In this document: positions 45,931 through 55,069 of the stretch, piece by piece
How the letters are laid out: every line of letters begins with the position of its first letter
Numbering within the stretch: position 1 is the stretch's first letter
From: Parvibaculum sp963975745
GTDB lineage: Bacteria; Pseudomonadota; Alphaproteobacteria; Parvibaculales; Parvibaculaceae
DNA: 64,000 nt
Reading direction: 5' to 3'
Assembly: GCF_963975745.1 (NCBI RefSeq)
Contig: NZ_CAXBIB010000017.1
Span: 1-64,000 of the forward strand
Made by a program: the position numbers and the translations under genes
The notes under the pieces: generated by a model
Database searches by the model: none
What the model saw: only the letters and a program-made list of their open reading frames with translations
Told to the model about the DNA's origin: nothing

Positions 45931-46065
45931 GTGAAACGGACCTATCAACCGAGCGAACTCGTCCGCAAGCGCCGCCACGGCTTCCGCGCGCGCACGGCCA
46001 CCAAGGGCGGCCGCAAGGTGCTCGCCGCGCGCCGGTCGAAGGGCCGCAAGCGGCTTTCGGCCTGA
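45931..46065 (+). CDS. rpmH: Ribosomal protein L34
   Basis: A 44-residue, highly basic protein (KRTYQPSELVRKRRHGFRAR, then TKGGRKVLAARRSKGRKRLSA). It matches the complete L34 family length and sequence, a late-assembling protein of the 50S subunit. The start is GTG 45931 with GAGAAGAG upstream. It lies downstream of a near-consensus promoter and 80 bp before rnpA, the arrangement conserved across bacteria. Confidence 0.98.
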   Translation: MKRTYQPSELVRKRRHGFRARTATKGGRKVLAARRSKGRKRLSA

Positions 46066-46145
46066 CCCCACTCTGCAACGCCGCGGCCTGCCCGCCGGCG
46101 CCTGTCCGGGTTCGCGGTTATCCGGGTCCGATTGCGAGCAGCCCG

Positions 46146-46568
46146 ATGGACCGCCAGATCGACAAACTTCGCAAACGCCGAGAGTTTCTTTCCGCCGCAC
46201 GCGGGCGCAAACGTGCCATGCGCGGCCTTGTGCTGCAGGCGCTCGACCGGCAGGACGACGCGCCGCCGCGGGCCGGCTTTACCGTCACCCGCAAGGTCGG
46301 CAATGCCGTCACCCGCAACCGCGCCAAACGCCGGCTGCGCGCCGCGGCGGCCGAAATTCTTCCGCTCGCCGCAAAACCCGGTTACGACTACGTGCTGATC
46401 GGCCGTCAGGACACGCCGACGCGCAAATGGGCCGAGTTGCTTGCCGATCTGCGTGACGCGCTTGACGACGTTCACGGTCGCCGGTCTTCGAAGCCGCGCG
46501 GCCGATCTTCCGCACCACGCTCCGACTCCACGCGTTCCGATACCGGGAAAGACCTGCCACATGGGTGA
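46146..46568 (+). CDS. rnpA: Ribonuclease P protein component
   Basis: 140 residues. The family signature GNAVTRNRAKRRLRAA (about residues 51-66) and the N-terminal LRKRREFLSAARGRK are present, and YDYVLIGRQDT closes the fold. It binds the RNase P RNA and helps process tRNA 5' ends. The Ser/Arg-rich C-terminal tail (from about residue 112) extends beyond the usual domain. The final 8 bases overlap the start of yidC (ATGGGTGA), giving translational coupling. ATG 46146 is supported by homology to the usual start. Confidence 0.95.
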   Translation: MDRQIDKLRKRREFLSAARGRKRAMRGLVLQALDRQDDAPPRAGFTVTRKVGNAVTRNRAKRRLRAAAAEILPLAAKPGYDYVLIGRQDTPTRKWAELLADLRDALDDVHGRRSSKPRGRSSAPRSDSTRSDTGKDLPHG

Positions 46569-48390
46569 CAACCGCAACTTCATCATTGCCATTTTCCTGT
46601 CGGTGCTCGTTTTCATCGGGTGGCAGTATCTGGTCATCAATCCGCAGATGGAGGCCGAGCGCGCGCGGCAGGAAGCGATCGAGGCGGCAGCCGGTGCCGA
46701 GACGGGTGCAGGCGAGACCGCCGGCGGCGATGTGCGCCTGCCCTCGGTCGAGGCGCCCGCCCAGCCCGGCCCCGGTGGTACGATCACGGCCGAAGCATTG
46801 CCGCTCGATACGGCGCTCGCCCAGGCACCGCGCCTCGCCATTCGCTCGGCCCAGCTCGACGGTTCGATCTCGCTGAAAGGCGCACGCTTCGACGATCTGC
46901 GGCTGCGGCACTATCGCGCGACGACCGATCCCGACAGCGCCGAGATCGCACTGTTCTCGCCGGCCAGGACGCCCACTCCGTATTTTTCGGAATTCGGTTT
47001 CATCGGCCTGCCCGGCTCGAATGTCAGGCTGCCGGACGCCGCCAGCACGTGGCGCGTGGCCGAAGGCGAAACGCTGACGCCCGACACACCGGTGACGCTC
47101 GCCTGGGACAATGGTGCAGGCCTGACCTTCCTGCGGCGTATCACCCTTGACGAGAATTTCCTTTTCACGATTTCCGACCGCGTCGAAAACCGCACCGGCC
47201 AGGCCGTGACGCTTTTCCCCTATGGCCTGATCTCGCGCACGGGCAAGCCTTCCGGCAGCTCATTCTTCATCCTGCATGAAGGTCTGATCGGCATGTCGCC
47301 CGATGGCGGCCTGCGCGAGATCGACTATTCGGATCTCGAGAGCGAAGCGCCACAGACGTTCAAGGACTCGCAGGGCTGGCTCGGCATTACCGACAAGTAC
47401 TGGGCGGCGGTGCTGGCGCCCGAAGACGGCCGCGCCTTCACCGCGCGTTTCAGCGAGGACCCCGATCCGCGCCGCGAAATCTACCAGACCGATTTCCGCT
47501 ACGACCCGATCGTGCTGGCGGATGGGGACGATACGACGGTGCAGAGCCGTCTGTTCGCCGGCGCCAAGGTCACATCAGTGGTCGACAGCTACGAGGCGGA
47601 CGGCATCTACAAGTTCGAACTGCTGATCGACTGGGGCTGGTTTCACTTCCTGACCAAGCCGCTCTTTCACGGCCTGCACTTCATTGCCGGCTATGTCGGC
47701 AATTTCGGCGTCGCCATTCTCATCATCACCGTGCTGATCAAGCTCGTCTTCTATCCGCTCGCCAACAAGTCCTATGTGGCGATGAGCAAGATGAAGAAGC
47801 TGCAGCCGGAAATGGAAAAACTGCGCGAGCGCCACAAGGACGACAAGCTGAAGCAGCAGCAGGAAATCATGGAGCTCTACAAGAAGGAGCAGGTCAATCC
47901 GCTGGCCGGCTGCCTTCCCGTGCTGATCCAGATTCCGGTTTTCTTCGCGCTCTACAAGGTGCTGTTCGTCACCATCGAAATGCGGCACGCGCCGTTCTTT
48001 GGCTGGATCAACGATCTGTCGGCACCCGACCCGACGTCGCTTTTCAATCTCTTCGGCCTGATCCCCTGGGATCCGCCGTCTCTGCTCGTCGTCGGAATCT
48101 GGCCGCTGCTCATGGGCTTCACCATGTTCGTGCAGATGCGCATGAACCCGCTGCCCGCCGATCCGATCCAGGCCCAGATCTTCACCTGGATGCCGGTGAT
48201 CTTCACTTTCATGCTGGCAAGCTTCCCGGCCGGTCTCGTCATCTACTGGGCGTGGAACAACACGCTGTCGGTGATCCAGCAGGGCGTCATCATGAAGCGG
48301 CAGGGCGTCAAGATCGAAGTCTTCAGCAATATGGGCTTCGACAAAGTCGCGGGGCTGTTTGCCGGCGGCGGCGACAAGCCGAAAGGCTGA
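46561..48390 (+). CDS. yidC: Membrane protein insertase YidC
   Basis: 609 residues. TM1 (about residues 7-24, FIIAIFLSVLVFIGWQYLVI) is followed by the large periplasmic P1 beta-sandwich domain (about 60-370). The conserved five-TM insertase core follows, with YVGNFGVAILIITVLIKLVF, MKKLQPEMEKLRERHKDD (cytoplasmic coiled hairpin), NPLAGCLPVLIQIPVFFALY and MPVIFTFMLASFPAGLVIYW. The conserved Arg-containing groove of YidC/Oxa1 is preserved by context. It inserts and folds inner-membrane proteins with or without SecYEG. It overlaps rnpA by 8 bp, and engB begins 3 bp after its stop. Confidence 0.98.
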   Translation: MGDNRNFIIAIFLSVLVFIGWQYLVINPQMEAERARQEAIEAAAGAETGAGETAGGDVRLPSVEAPAQPGPGGTITAEALPLDTALAQAPRLAIRSAQLDGSISLKGARFDDLRLRHYRATTDPDSAEIALFSPARTPTPYFSEFGFIGLPGSNVRLPDAASTWRVAEGETLTPDTPVTLAWDNGAGLTFLRRITLDENFLFTISDRVENRTGQAVTLFPYGLISRTGKPSGSSFFILHEGLIGMSPDGGLREIDYSDLESEAPQTFKDSQGWLGITDKYWAAVLAPEDGRAFTARFSEDPDPRREIYQTDFRYDPIVLADGDDTTVQSRLFAGAKVTSVVDSYEADGIYKFELLIDWGWFHFLTKPLFHGLHFIAGYVGNFGVAILIITVLIKLVFYPLANKSYVAMSKMKKLQPEMEKLRERHKDDKLKQQQEIMELYKKEQVNPLAGCLPVLIQIPVFFALYKVLFVTIEMRHAPFFGWINDLSAPDPTSLFNLFGLIPWDPPSLLVVGIWPLLMGFTMFVQMRMNPLPADPIQAQIFTWMPVIFTFMLASFPAGLVIYWAWNNTLSVIQQGVIMKRQGVKIEVFSNMGFDKVAGLFAGGGDKPKG

Positions 48391-48393
48391 GCG

Positions 48394-49092
48394 ATGACCG
48401 GGGCGCCGCGCGAGGAGCATGACGACGACGCGCCGGACATCGAAGCGGGACGCTGGCTCTTCGCGCAATCCTGTACATTCCTGCGCGGGGCCGTCGACAT
48501 GGCCGGCCTGCCACCCGGGGATATTCCGGAGGTGGCCTTTGCCGGCCGCTCCAATGTCGGCAAGTCGAGCCTCGTCAATGCGCTGACCGGACGCAAGACG
48601 CTGGCACGCACCTCCAACACGCCGGGGCGCACCAAGGAACTCAACTTCTTCCTGCTCGGCGCCGAAGGCCGGCCCGCCATCATGCTGGCCGACCTGCCGG
48701 GCTATGGCTATGCCCGCGAAACCCGCACGCGCGTCGAACAATGGACCGATCTCGTGATGTCCTATCTGCGCGGCCGCGCGACGCTCCGGCGGGTGTTGCT
48801 GCTGATCGACGCGCGGCACGGGCTGAAGGCCAATGACGCCGAAGTGATGTCGCTGCTCGACGAGGCTGCCGTTTCCTACCAGATCGTGCTGACCAAGATC
48901 GACAAGCTCAAGGCCGGCGAGCTGGAGGAGCGGCTCGGTGCGGTCCGGGACGGCATCCGGACGCATGTCGCCGCACATCCCCGGATCATCGCCACGTCCA
49001 GCGAGACCGGCGCCGGCATCGCCGAGCTGCGCGCCGAGATCGCATCGCTGGCCGCGGCCGATACGCTGAGGTATAAATCACCGGCCAACTGA
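48394..49092 (+). CDS. engB: Ribosome biogenesis GTP-binding protein YsxC/EngB
   Basis: A 232-residue GTPase of the TrmE-Era-EngA-EngB family. G1 is AGRSNVGKSSLVN, G2 lies in TSNTPGRTKELNFF, G3 is DLPGYGYA, G4 is TKIDKL, and G5-like SSETGAGI follows. The N-terminal extension of about 40 acidic residues is normal for alphaproteobacteria. It acts in 50S subunit assembly. It starts 3 bp after yidC and precedes argB by 24 bp, so all three are probably co-transcribed. Confidence 0.97.
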   Translation: MTGAPREEHDDDAPDIEAGRWLFAQSCTFLRGAVDMAGLPPGDIPEVAFAGRSNVGKSSLVNALTGRKTLARTSNTPGRTKELNFFLLGAEGRPAIMLADLPGYGYARETRTRVEQWTDLVMSYLRGRATLRRVLLLIDARHGLKANDAEVMSLLDEAAVSYQIVLTKIDKLKAGELEERLGAVRDGIRTHVAAHPRIIATSSETGAGIAELRAEIASLAAADTLRYKSPAN

Positions 49093-49116
49093 CCAGGGAC
49101 GGGAGCGCGAGGACAG

Positions 49117-50049
49117 ATGCCCGACACCACAACCGACAAGAGCGCGGCATCGTCCGACGAGGCAGCGAAGCTTGAGCGTGCGCGCGTACTCTCGGAAGCG
49201 TTGCCCTTCATGCAGCGCTACGACAAGCGCACAGTCGTGGTGAAATATGGCGGCCATGCGATGGGCGACGAGGCGCTGGGCGCCGAATTCGCCCGCGACA
49301 TCGTTCTTCTGAAGCAATCCGGCGTCAATCCGATCGTCGTTCATGGCGGCGGCCCGCAGATCGGCGCGATGCTGACGCGGCTCGGTATCAAGAGCGAGTT
49401 CTCGGGGGGCTTGCGCATCACCGACAAGGCGACGGTCGAGATCGTCGAGATGGTGCTGGCGGGGTCGATCAACAAGCAGATCGTGGCACAACTCAACCAG
49501 GCGGGCGGCCGGGCCATCGGCCTGTGCGGCAAGGACGGCAATCTCATCGTCGCGCGCAAGGTCGAGCACAAGATTCACGATCCGGAATCGAACATCGAGA
49601 AGATTCTCGATCTCGGTTTCGTCGGGGAGCCGGCCAGGATCAATCCGGAGATTCTCGACGTCATCCAGAAGTCGGACATCATTCCCGTCATTGCACCGAT
49701 CGGCGTGTCGCCGGACGGCGAAACCTACAATATCAACGCCGACACCGCGGCCGGTGCCATCGCGGCGGCCATGGGTGCCGCACGCCTGCTGCTGCTCACC
49801 GATGTGCGCGGTGTGCTGGACAAGCAGGGCGAACTGGTGACCTCGCTTTCGCTCGAGAAGGCAAAGGCACTGATGAAGGACGGGACAATTTCGGGTGGAA
49901 TGATTCCCAAACTCGAAACCTGCATCGAGGCCGTCGAAGGCGGCGTCGAGGCTGTCGTCATTCTCGACGGCCGCGTTCGGCATGCGGTGCTGCTGGAACT
50001 CTTCACCGAACATGGCGCGGGCACGCTGATCCGCAAGAACGCCGACTGA
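49117..50049 (+). CDS. argB: Acetylglutamate kinase
   Basis: 310 residues of the amino acid kinase fold. VVKYGGHAMG (about 38-47), IVVHGGGPQIG, GLCGKDGNLI, NINADTAAGAIAAAMGAARL and SGGMIPKLETCIEAVEGGV are the substrate, ATP and regulatory signatures. It phosphorylates N-acetylglutamate in arginine synthesis. The N-terminal extension with LPFMQRYDKRTVV is the one seen in arginine-sensitive hexameric enzymes, so feedback inhibition is expected. ATG 49117 has GAGGACAG upstream. Confidence 0.97.
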   Translation: MPDTTTDKSAASSDEAAKLERARVLSEALPFMQRYDKRTVVVKYGGHAMGDEALGAEFARDIVLLKQSGVNPIVVHGGGPQIGAMLTRLGIKSEFSGGLRITDKATVEIVEMVLAGSINKQIVAQLNQAGGRAIGLCGKDGNLIVARKVEHKIHDPESNIEKILDLGFVGEPARINPEILDVIQKSDIIPVIAPIGVSPDGETYNINADTAAGAIAAAMGAARLLLLTDVRGVLDKQGELVTSLSLEKAKALMKDGTISGGMIPKLETCIEAVEGGVEAVVILDGRVRHAVLLELFTEHGAGTLIRKNAD

Positions 50050-50089
50050 CCGGCACAGAGCCTGTCGACGGAAAGCGCGAGCCGACGCC

Positions 50090-51091
50090 ATGACATTTCG
50101 TTTTTCCGGACCTGCCCTGTTCGCGATACTCGTGGCGCTCGCGGCGACGCCCGCCCATGCCGACTATCAGCTGTGCAACCGCACAAGCTATGTGCTGGAC
50201 GGGGCGATCGCCTTTGCGGATGCCGACGATTGGCGCAGCCGGGGCTGGGTGCGGCTGCTGCCCGGCGATTGCGGCGTCGCGCTGACAGGGCCGATTGCCG
50301 GCGAGGAATATTTCGTTTTCGCCCGGTCGATCGAGGCGCATCAGGGCCGAACCCAGTATTTTTCGGGCAATGAACGCTTCTGTACCGCCGACGGCCGCTT
50401 CGAAGTCCGCGGACGCGATCAATGCGCCATGCGCGGCTATGACGCCAATGAATTCCTGCCGGTCCAGACCGTACCTGGCCAGGACTGGGTCACCACCTTC
50501 TCCGAGGGAAGCGACTACACGGCCGAGCAGGCGCAGATCGCCGGTGCGCAACGCCTTTTGCAGGACAACGGATTCAAGCTGTCGCGGGTCGACGGGATCG
50601 CCGCGCGCAATACGACACGCGCGGTCGAGGCCTTTCAGCGCCTGATCGGCGCCCCGGCGGATGGCGGGATCGACCGCCCCCTGATCGAACTGCTGATCGA
50701 GGGCGCCGAAAAGGAGCAAGCCAAGGCCGGGCTCGACTTCTGCAACAGGACCGCGCATCTGGTCTGGACGGCGATCGGCTATCGCACGCTGGATGGAGAA
50801 ATGTCGAGCGGCTGGATCCGCATCGAACCCGGCCAGTGCCGCAAGGTCATCAAGGGGAAACTGACGGAGCGCGAATATTTCGTTTATGCCGAGGCCGTCG
50901 ACGAACATGGCGCCGCCTTGCCTTCCGATGCGGGCAAGGCCGTCTGGTCCGGCGACGTTCGCTTCTGCACCAAACCGACCCGCTTCGAGATCCGGGGACG
51001 CGACCGTTGCACGGCCCGTGGATTCGACGAACGCGCCTTTCTGCGCATCGATACGGGCGGGGCGCCGAAATGGGTGATGGATCTCGACTAG
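50090..51091 (+). CDS. Secreted tandem DUF1036 protein with a central peptidoglycan-binding-like domain
   Basis: 333 residues with a signal peptide (LFAILVALAATPAHA, cleavage before DYQLCNRT). Two DUF1036 modules (about 25-140 and 225-325) each show LCNRT/FCNRT, a WxxxGW(V/I)R(L/I)xPG(D/Q)C motif, EYFV(F/Y)A, a FC...RFE(V/I)RGRD(Q/R)C and ARGFDE-type end. They are joined by a helical region (AQIAGAQRLLQDNGFKLSRV, then TTRAVEAFQRLIG) that resembles a PG_binding_1 domain. DUF1036 has no known function; it is an alphaproteobacterial periplasmic protein. Conserved Cys residues suggest disulfides. The start ATG 50090 has a weak ribosome site, 40 bp after argB. Confidence 0.88.
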   Translation: MTFRFSGPALFAILVALAATPAHADYQLCNRTSYVLDGAIAFADADDWRSRGWVRLLPGDCGVALTGPIAGEEYFVFARSIEAHQGRTQYFSGNERFCTADGRFEVRGRDQCAMRGYDANEFLPVQTVPGQDWVTTFSEGSDYTAEQAQIAGAQRLLQDNGFKLSRVDGIAARNTTRAVEAFQRLIGAPADGGIDRPLIELLIEGAEKEQAKAGLDFCNRTAHLVWTAIGYRTLDGEMSSGWIRIEPGQCRKVIKGKLTEREYFVYAEAVDEHGAALPSDAGKAVWSGDVRFCTKPTRFEIRGRDRCTARGFDERAFLRIDTGGAPKWVMDLD

Positions 51092-51110
51092 GAGCCGGCC
51101 CGGCGGCCCG

Positions 51111-52382
51111 TCAATCGCTCTCCGCTTCGATACCGAAGTACTGGAGATGCCAACGCATTTCGCTCGGCTCCATCGGATAGTCAATGCCGGCGCGCGGCAG
51201 CACAAGATTGTCTTTCGGGACGTGCGCAATATAGGTCTGGATGGCAAGCGCGGTTCGCATCGCCAATCCGGCCTTCCAGCAGAGCGCGGCGATGCCGCGA
51301 CCGCTCTCGGCCTCAATGACCTGTTCGATACGCGTGCGTGGCACGCCGCTCAAAAGCGAAAGAGCCAGAACGATCATGGCGCGCTGACCGGTTGTCGCCG
51401 CGTCCATGACGATTTCATCGTCGAGTTTTCCTCTTTCATAGGCATCGGTGATGGCATTGCGGTCAAGGACCTGCCGCCCCGCCGGCTTGTCGGTCTCGAT
51501 CTTTTCCTTCGCCCGGGCCTTCAGCCAGTTCGACGTTTCCTCGTCGAGGCGGTGGCGCAGTGCCAGCTCATCGATCAGCGCCCGGGACACGAAGGTGGCA
51601 ATGCGGCGCACGGCACGCAGCGAGAGTTCGGGACGCATCACCAGCGGGAGATGCCAGGCCTCGATGCCGACCGCCCGGGCGATGACGGTTTCGAGGGAGC
51701 TCTCCCGGATATCCGCACGCGCATTGGTCAGGAGCTGCGCAACCGCCGAGACGTCAAGTGTCGCAATGACCGCCTCGGACACACGGGCACTCAGATTCTC
51801 GCGCTTGGCAATTGCCTCGACGGCACCCTGGACACGGCTGGTTGCCACCAGCTCGATCAGGTCCTCGTCGGACAATAGCGGCGAATATTGCAGGATCGGA
51901 CCGCAAACCGAAATCTCGACGTCGCGCGCGAGCCGGACAGCCAGTCTTTTCGGGATGGTCGGACAACGGGCAATTTCCTGCGCCACGATTGCCCGGACCC
52001 GCGGCGCCTGATCTTCGGCGATCTTTTCCAGCAATTCGACCGTGCGCTGCTGGATCGTGCTGCGCTCGCGCCGCGGCATGTCGGGCATCAGGCGGGCAAT
52101 CTTGCGCGCCAGTTCCTCGCGCACCTCGATATCGCTGTCGGTGCGAAGCAGTTCGTTGGCATGTATCGGCGTTGCCGGATTGGCCGCAACGAGGTTGCGG
52201 ACGGCACGGTCGTCGTCACAAGCCAGATAATAGAGCGCCTCCGGCGGCGCATCCGCGCGGCCGGCCAGTTCGCGCTTGGCCGCCCGCTGATGGCCCTCGA
52301 GAACTTCGCGCGCGTCCTCGTAGCGGAGCTGCGCCGGCAGTCTCCGCCATCCCATCCATTTCGATAGCAGGCCGAAAGCCAT
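51111..52382 (-). CDS. DUF2336 family protein
   Basis: 423 residues, almost entirely helical, with HEAT-like repeats (REELARKIARLMPDMP, then VRAIVAQEIARCPTIPKRLA). It matches DUF2336, an uncharacterised family common in alphaproteobacteria. No signal peptide or TM segment is seen, so it is cytoplasmic and probably binds proteins. ATG 52382 (MAFGLLSKWMGWRR) has GGGAGCG upstream. It converges on the DUF1036 gene with 19 bp between the stops. Confidence 0.85.
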   Translation of the reverse strand: MAFGLLSKWMGWRRLPAQLRYEDAREVLEGHQRAAKRELAGRADAPPEALYYLACDDDRAVRNLVAANPATPIHANELLRTDSDIEVREELARKIARLMPDMPRRERSTIQQRTVELLEKIAEDQAPRVRAIVAQEIARCPTIPKRLAVRLARDVEISVCGPILQYSPLLSDEDLIELVATSRVQGAVEAIAKRENLSARVSEAVIATLDVSAVAQLLTNARADIRESSLETVIARAVGIEAWHLPLVMRPELSLRAVRRIATFVSRALIDELALRHRLDEETSNWLKARAKEKIETDKPAGRQVLDRNAITDAYERGKLDDEIVMDAATTGQRAMIVLALSLLSGVPRTRIEQVIEAESGRGIAALCWKAGLAMRTALAIQTYIAHVPKDNLVLPRAGIDYPMEPSEMRWHLQYFGIEAESD

Positions 52383-52527
52383 CGGCGCTCCCTGAAGATC
52401 GGCATGTTGCGGGCCGTTGCTCCCGCGTTGCCCAGTTTCGGCGCCGGCCCTTAACACTCGCTTAATCTCCAGGATTATGGCGAGACGGGCGCTTGCCAAA
52501 CGCGGCGCCGCACGGCACATAGAGGCC

Positions 52528-53274
52528 ATGTCCGAGCACCGCGTTTCACCACCCGATACCGATCTGCGCCCCGGTCCGGGGTTTTCACATGTCGACAGCT
52601 GGATCTTCGATCTTGACAACACGCTCTATCCGCCGTCCTGCGATCTCTTTGCGCAGGTCGACCAGAAAATGACCGCCTTTATCGGGCGCTATCTGGATGT
52701 GGATGCGGTCGAGGCCCGGCGGATCCAGAAGGATTTCTATATCGAGCATGGAACGACGCTGTCCGGACTGATGAAAGTGCATGGCCTCGCACCGGAAGCG
52801 TTCCTGCAGTTCGTACACGATATCGATGTATCGGCGGTCGCACCGGATGCCGAAATGGGTGCCGCCATCGAGCGCCTGCCGGGCCGCAAGCTGATCTTCA
52901 CCAACGGGTCGGTCGCGCATGCCGAGAATGTCGTTCGGCGCCTCGGCATCGAACATGTATTCGACGGCATCTACGACATCGTCACCGCGCGATACGAGCC
53001 CAAGCCCCGGCGCGCGGCCTATGAACGGCTGATCGAGGCAAGCGGCATCGAGCCGGCGCGCGCAGCGATGTTCGAGGATATCGCGCGCAATCTCGAAGTA
53101 CCGCATGTGCTGGGCATGACGACCGTGTGGGTCCGGCCGGGCGCGCCCGGCCCGGAACGGCACCAGCAGATTTCACATGAAGGCGCCGACGGAGCGCATG
53201 TCCATCATGTGACCGACGATCTTCGGCGCTTTCTGGCTGCGCTTTCGCCGAGCACGTCAGCGGCGGCCGAATAG
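52528..53274 (+). CDS. HAD-superfamily pyrimidine 5'-nucleotidase
   Basis: 248 residues. HAD motif I is WIFDLDNTLYP (nucleophile and acid/base Asp), motif II is FTNGS, motif III is YEPKPRRAAYERL (Lys) and motif IV is MFEDIARNLEVP. This matches the SDT1/PHM8-like pyrimidine 5'-nucleotidase group, which dephosphorylates UMP/CMP or related phosphates. An in-frame ATG at 52477 is possible; ATG 52528 fits usual family length. The 3' end overlaps the convergent mutL gene by 18 bp. Confidence 0.9.
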   Translation: MSEHRVSPPDTDLRPGPGFSHVDSWIFDLDNTLYPPSCDLFAQVDQKMTAFIGRYLDVDAVEARRIQKDFYIEHGTTLSGLMKVHGLAPEAFLQFVHDIDVSAVAPDAEMGAAIERLPGRKLIFTNGSVAHAENVVRRLGIEHVFDGIYDIVTARYEPKPRRAAYERLIEASGIEPARAAMFEDIARNLEVPHVLGMTTVWVRPGAPGPERHQQISHEGADGAHVHHVTDDLRRFLAALSPSTSAAAE

Positions 53275-55062
53275 GCGCTCGATATCGGCCAGCTTCAGCT
53301 CGACATAGGTCGGACGACCGTGATTGCACTGGCCGGAATGTGGCGTCGCTTCCATTTCGCGCAGCAGCGCATTCATCTCGTCGGCCGTCAGGCGGCGTCC
53401 GGCGCGCACCGAGCCGTGACAGGCTATGGTGCTGCAGACGTCCTCAAGCCTTTCCTTCAGCGACAGCGCTTCGTCGAGTTCGGCAAGATCGTCGGCCAGA
53501 TCGCGAACCAGCCCCGCCACATCCAGCTTGCCGAAGATCGCCGGCACCTCGCGCACGATAACGGCGCCCGCGCCGAAGGGTTCGAGGATGAAGCCCAGTT
53601 CGGCGAGTTCCGGCGCGCGCGCCACCAGCCGCGCGGCCTCCGCCTCGTCGAGATCGACGACTTCGGGGATCAGCAGCAGCTGACGCGCGACGCCGCGTGC
53701 CTCCATCGCCTTCTTCATGCGTTCATAGACCAGCCGCTCATGGGCGGCATGCTGATCGACGATGACGATGCCATCTGCGGTCTGGGCAACAACATAGGTT
53801 TCGTGGAGCTGGCCCCGGGCGACACCGAGCGGACGGCCGACATCGGTCTGCGTTCCGACATGCACATCTTCATCGGCTGCGGAATCGACACGCGCGCCGT
53901 GACCGCCGAGACCGGCGAAGGCGCCCTGCCAGTCGCCACGCGGTTCGGCGAAGCCGGACGACGGCGCCTGATACGGCGCGGCGTGCATGGCGGCGCCGGG
54001 ACGCAGCGCGCCAAGTGCAGCGCCCGCCACGGTGGTCGAAGCCCGGTGCCCTGCCTCCGCCAGCGCACGCTTCAATGCACCGACGATCAGCCCGCGCACC
54101 AGGCCCGCATCGCGAAACCGCACCTCGGCCTTGGCCGGATGCACGTTCACATCGACGTCAACCGGATCGATATCGACGAAGAGTGCCACCGCCGGATGTC
54201 GGTCGCGGGCCAGGAAATCGGCATAGGCACCGCGCACCGCCCCAACGATCAGCTTGTCGCGCACAGGGCGGCCATTGACGAAAAGGAACTGCATCTGGGC
54301 CGTGCCGCGATTATAGGTGGGCAGGCCGGCGAAACCCGACAGGGCGACACCCTCGCGCAGGGCATCGATGGACAGCGCATTCTCGGCGAATTCGCGCCCC
54401 ATGATCGCGCCAAGCCGCGCCAGACGGCCGCTCGCGCCCGGCAGTTCCGGATCGAGCCGCAACAAGGTGCGGCCGCCGCTTGTCAGGGTGAAACCGGTTT
54501 CGGCATTGGCCATGGCGATACGCTTCACAACATCCGACACGGCCAGCGTTTCGGCCCGTTCGCTTTTCAGAAACTTGAGACGCGCCGGTGTCGCATAGAA
54601 AAGATCGCGCACCTCGACCGTCGTGCCGTGCCTGCCCGACGCCGGCTCGACCGCCCCGACATGACCGCCCTCAACCGCAATGCGGTGGGCATCGGCTCCG
54701 TCGCGCGGGCGGCTGACGATCGCCAGGCGGGCGACCGCACCGATCGAGGGCAGCGCCTCGCCACGGAAGCCGAGTGTCTCTATGTTGTGCAGATCCTCGC
54801 GGCCTTCGCCATCGACGCCGAGCTTCGATGTCGCGTGACGTTCGATGGCCAGCGCCAGTTCGGCAGCACTCATGCCGAGGCCGTCGTCGGCAATCCGGAT
54901 CAGGTCGCGGCCGCCGCCGTCGATCACGATATCGACATGGCGGGCACCGGCATCAAGCGCGTTCTCGACCAGTTCCTTGACGGCGCTGGCCGGGCGCTCG
55001 ACCACTTCGCCGGCGGCGATGCGGTTGATCGTTCCTTCGCTGAGGCGGCGGATACGGGTCAT
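53257..55062 (-). CDS. mutL: DNA mismatch repair protein MutL
   Basis: 601 residues. The GHKL ATPase half has ELVENALDAGA, DDGLGM and TLGFRGEALPSIGAVA-type motifs, then FLFVNGRPVRDK and DVDVNVHPAKAEVRF. The C-terminal half carries the endonuclease metal-binding motif DQHAAHERLVYE, a CHGSVRAGRRL segment and GRPTYVELKLADIERLF. It therefore looks like a nicking MutL, expected where mutH is absent. It starts at MTRIRRLSEGTINRIAAGEV (ATG 55062), 7 bp after pgi, so the two are probably co-transcribed. Confidence 0.97.
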   Translation of the reverse strand: MTRIRRLSEGTINRIAAGEVVERPASAVKELVENALDAGARHVDIVIDGGGRDLIRIADDGLGMSAAELALAIERHATSKLGVDGEGREDLHNIETLGFRGEALPSIGAVARLAIVSRPRDGADAHRIAVEGGHVGAVEPASGRHGTTVEVRDLFYATPARLKFLKSERAETLAVSDVVKRIAMANAETGFTLTSGGRTLLRLDPELPGASGRLARLGAIMGREFAENALSIDALREGVALSGFAGLPTYNRGTAQMQFLFVNGRPVRDKLIVGAVRGAYADFLARDRHPAVALFVDIDPVDVDVNVHPAKAEVRFRDAGLVRGLIVGALKRALAEAGHRASTTVAGAALGALRPGAAMHAAPYQAPSSGFAEPRGDWQGAFAGLGGHGARVDSAADEDVHVGTQTDVGRPLGVARGQLHETYVVAQTADGIVIVDQHAAHERLVYERMKKAMEARGVARQLLLIPEVVDLDEAEAARLVARAPELAELGFILEPFGAGAVIVREVPAIFGKLDVAGLVRDLADDLAELDEALSLKERLEDVCSTIACHGSVRAGRRLTADEMNALLREMEATPHSGQCNHGRPTYVELKLADIERLFGRR

Positions 55063-55069
55063 GCCGGCG

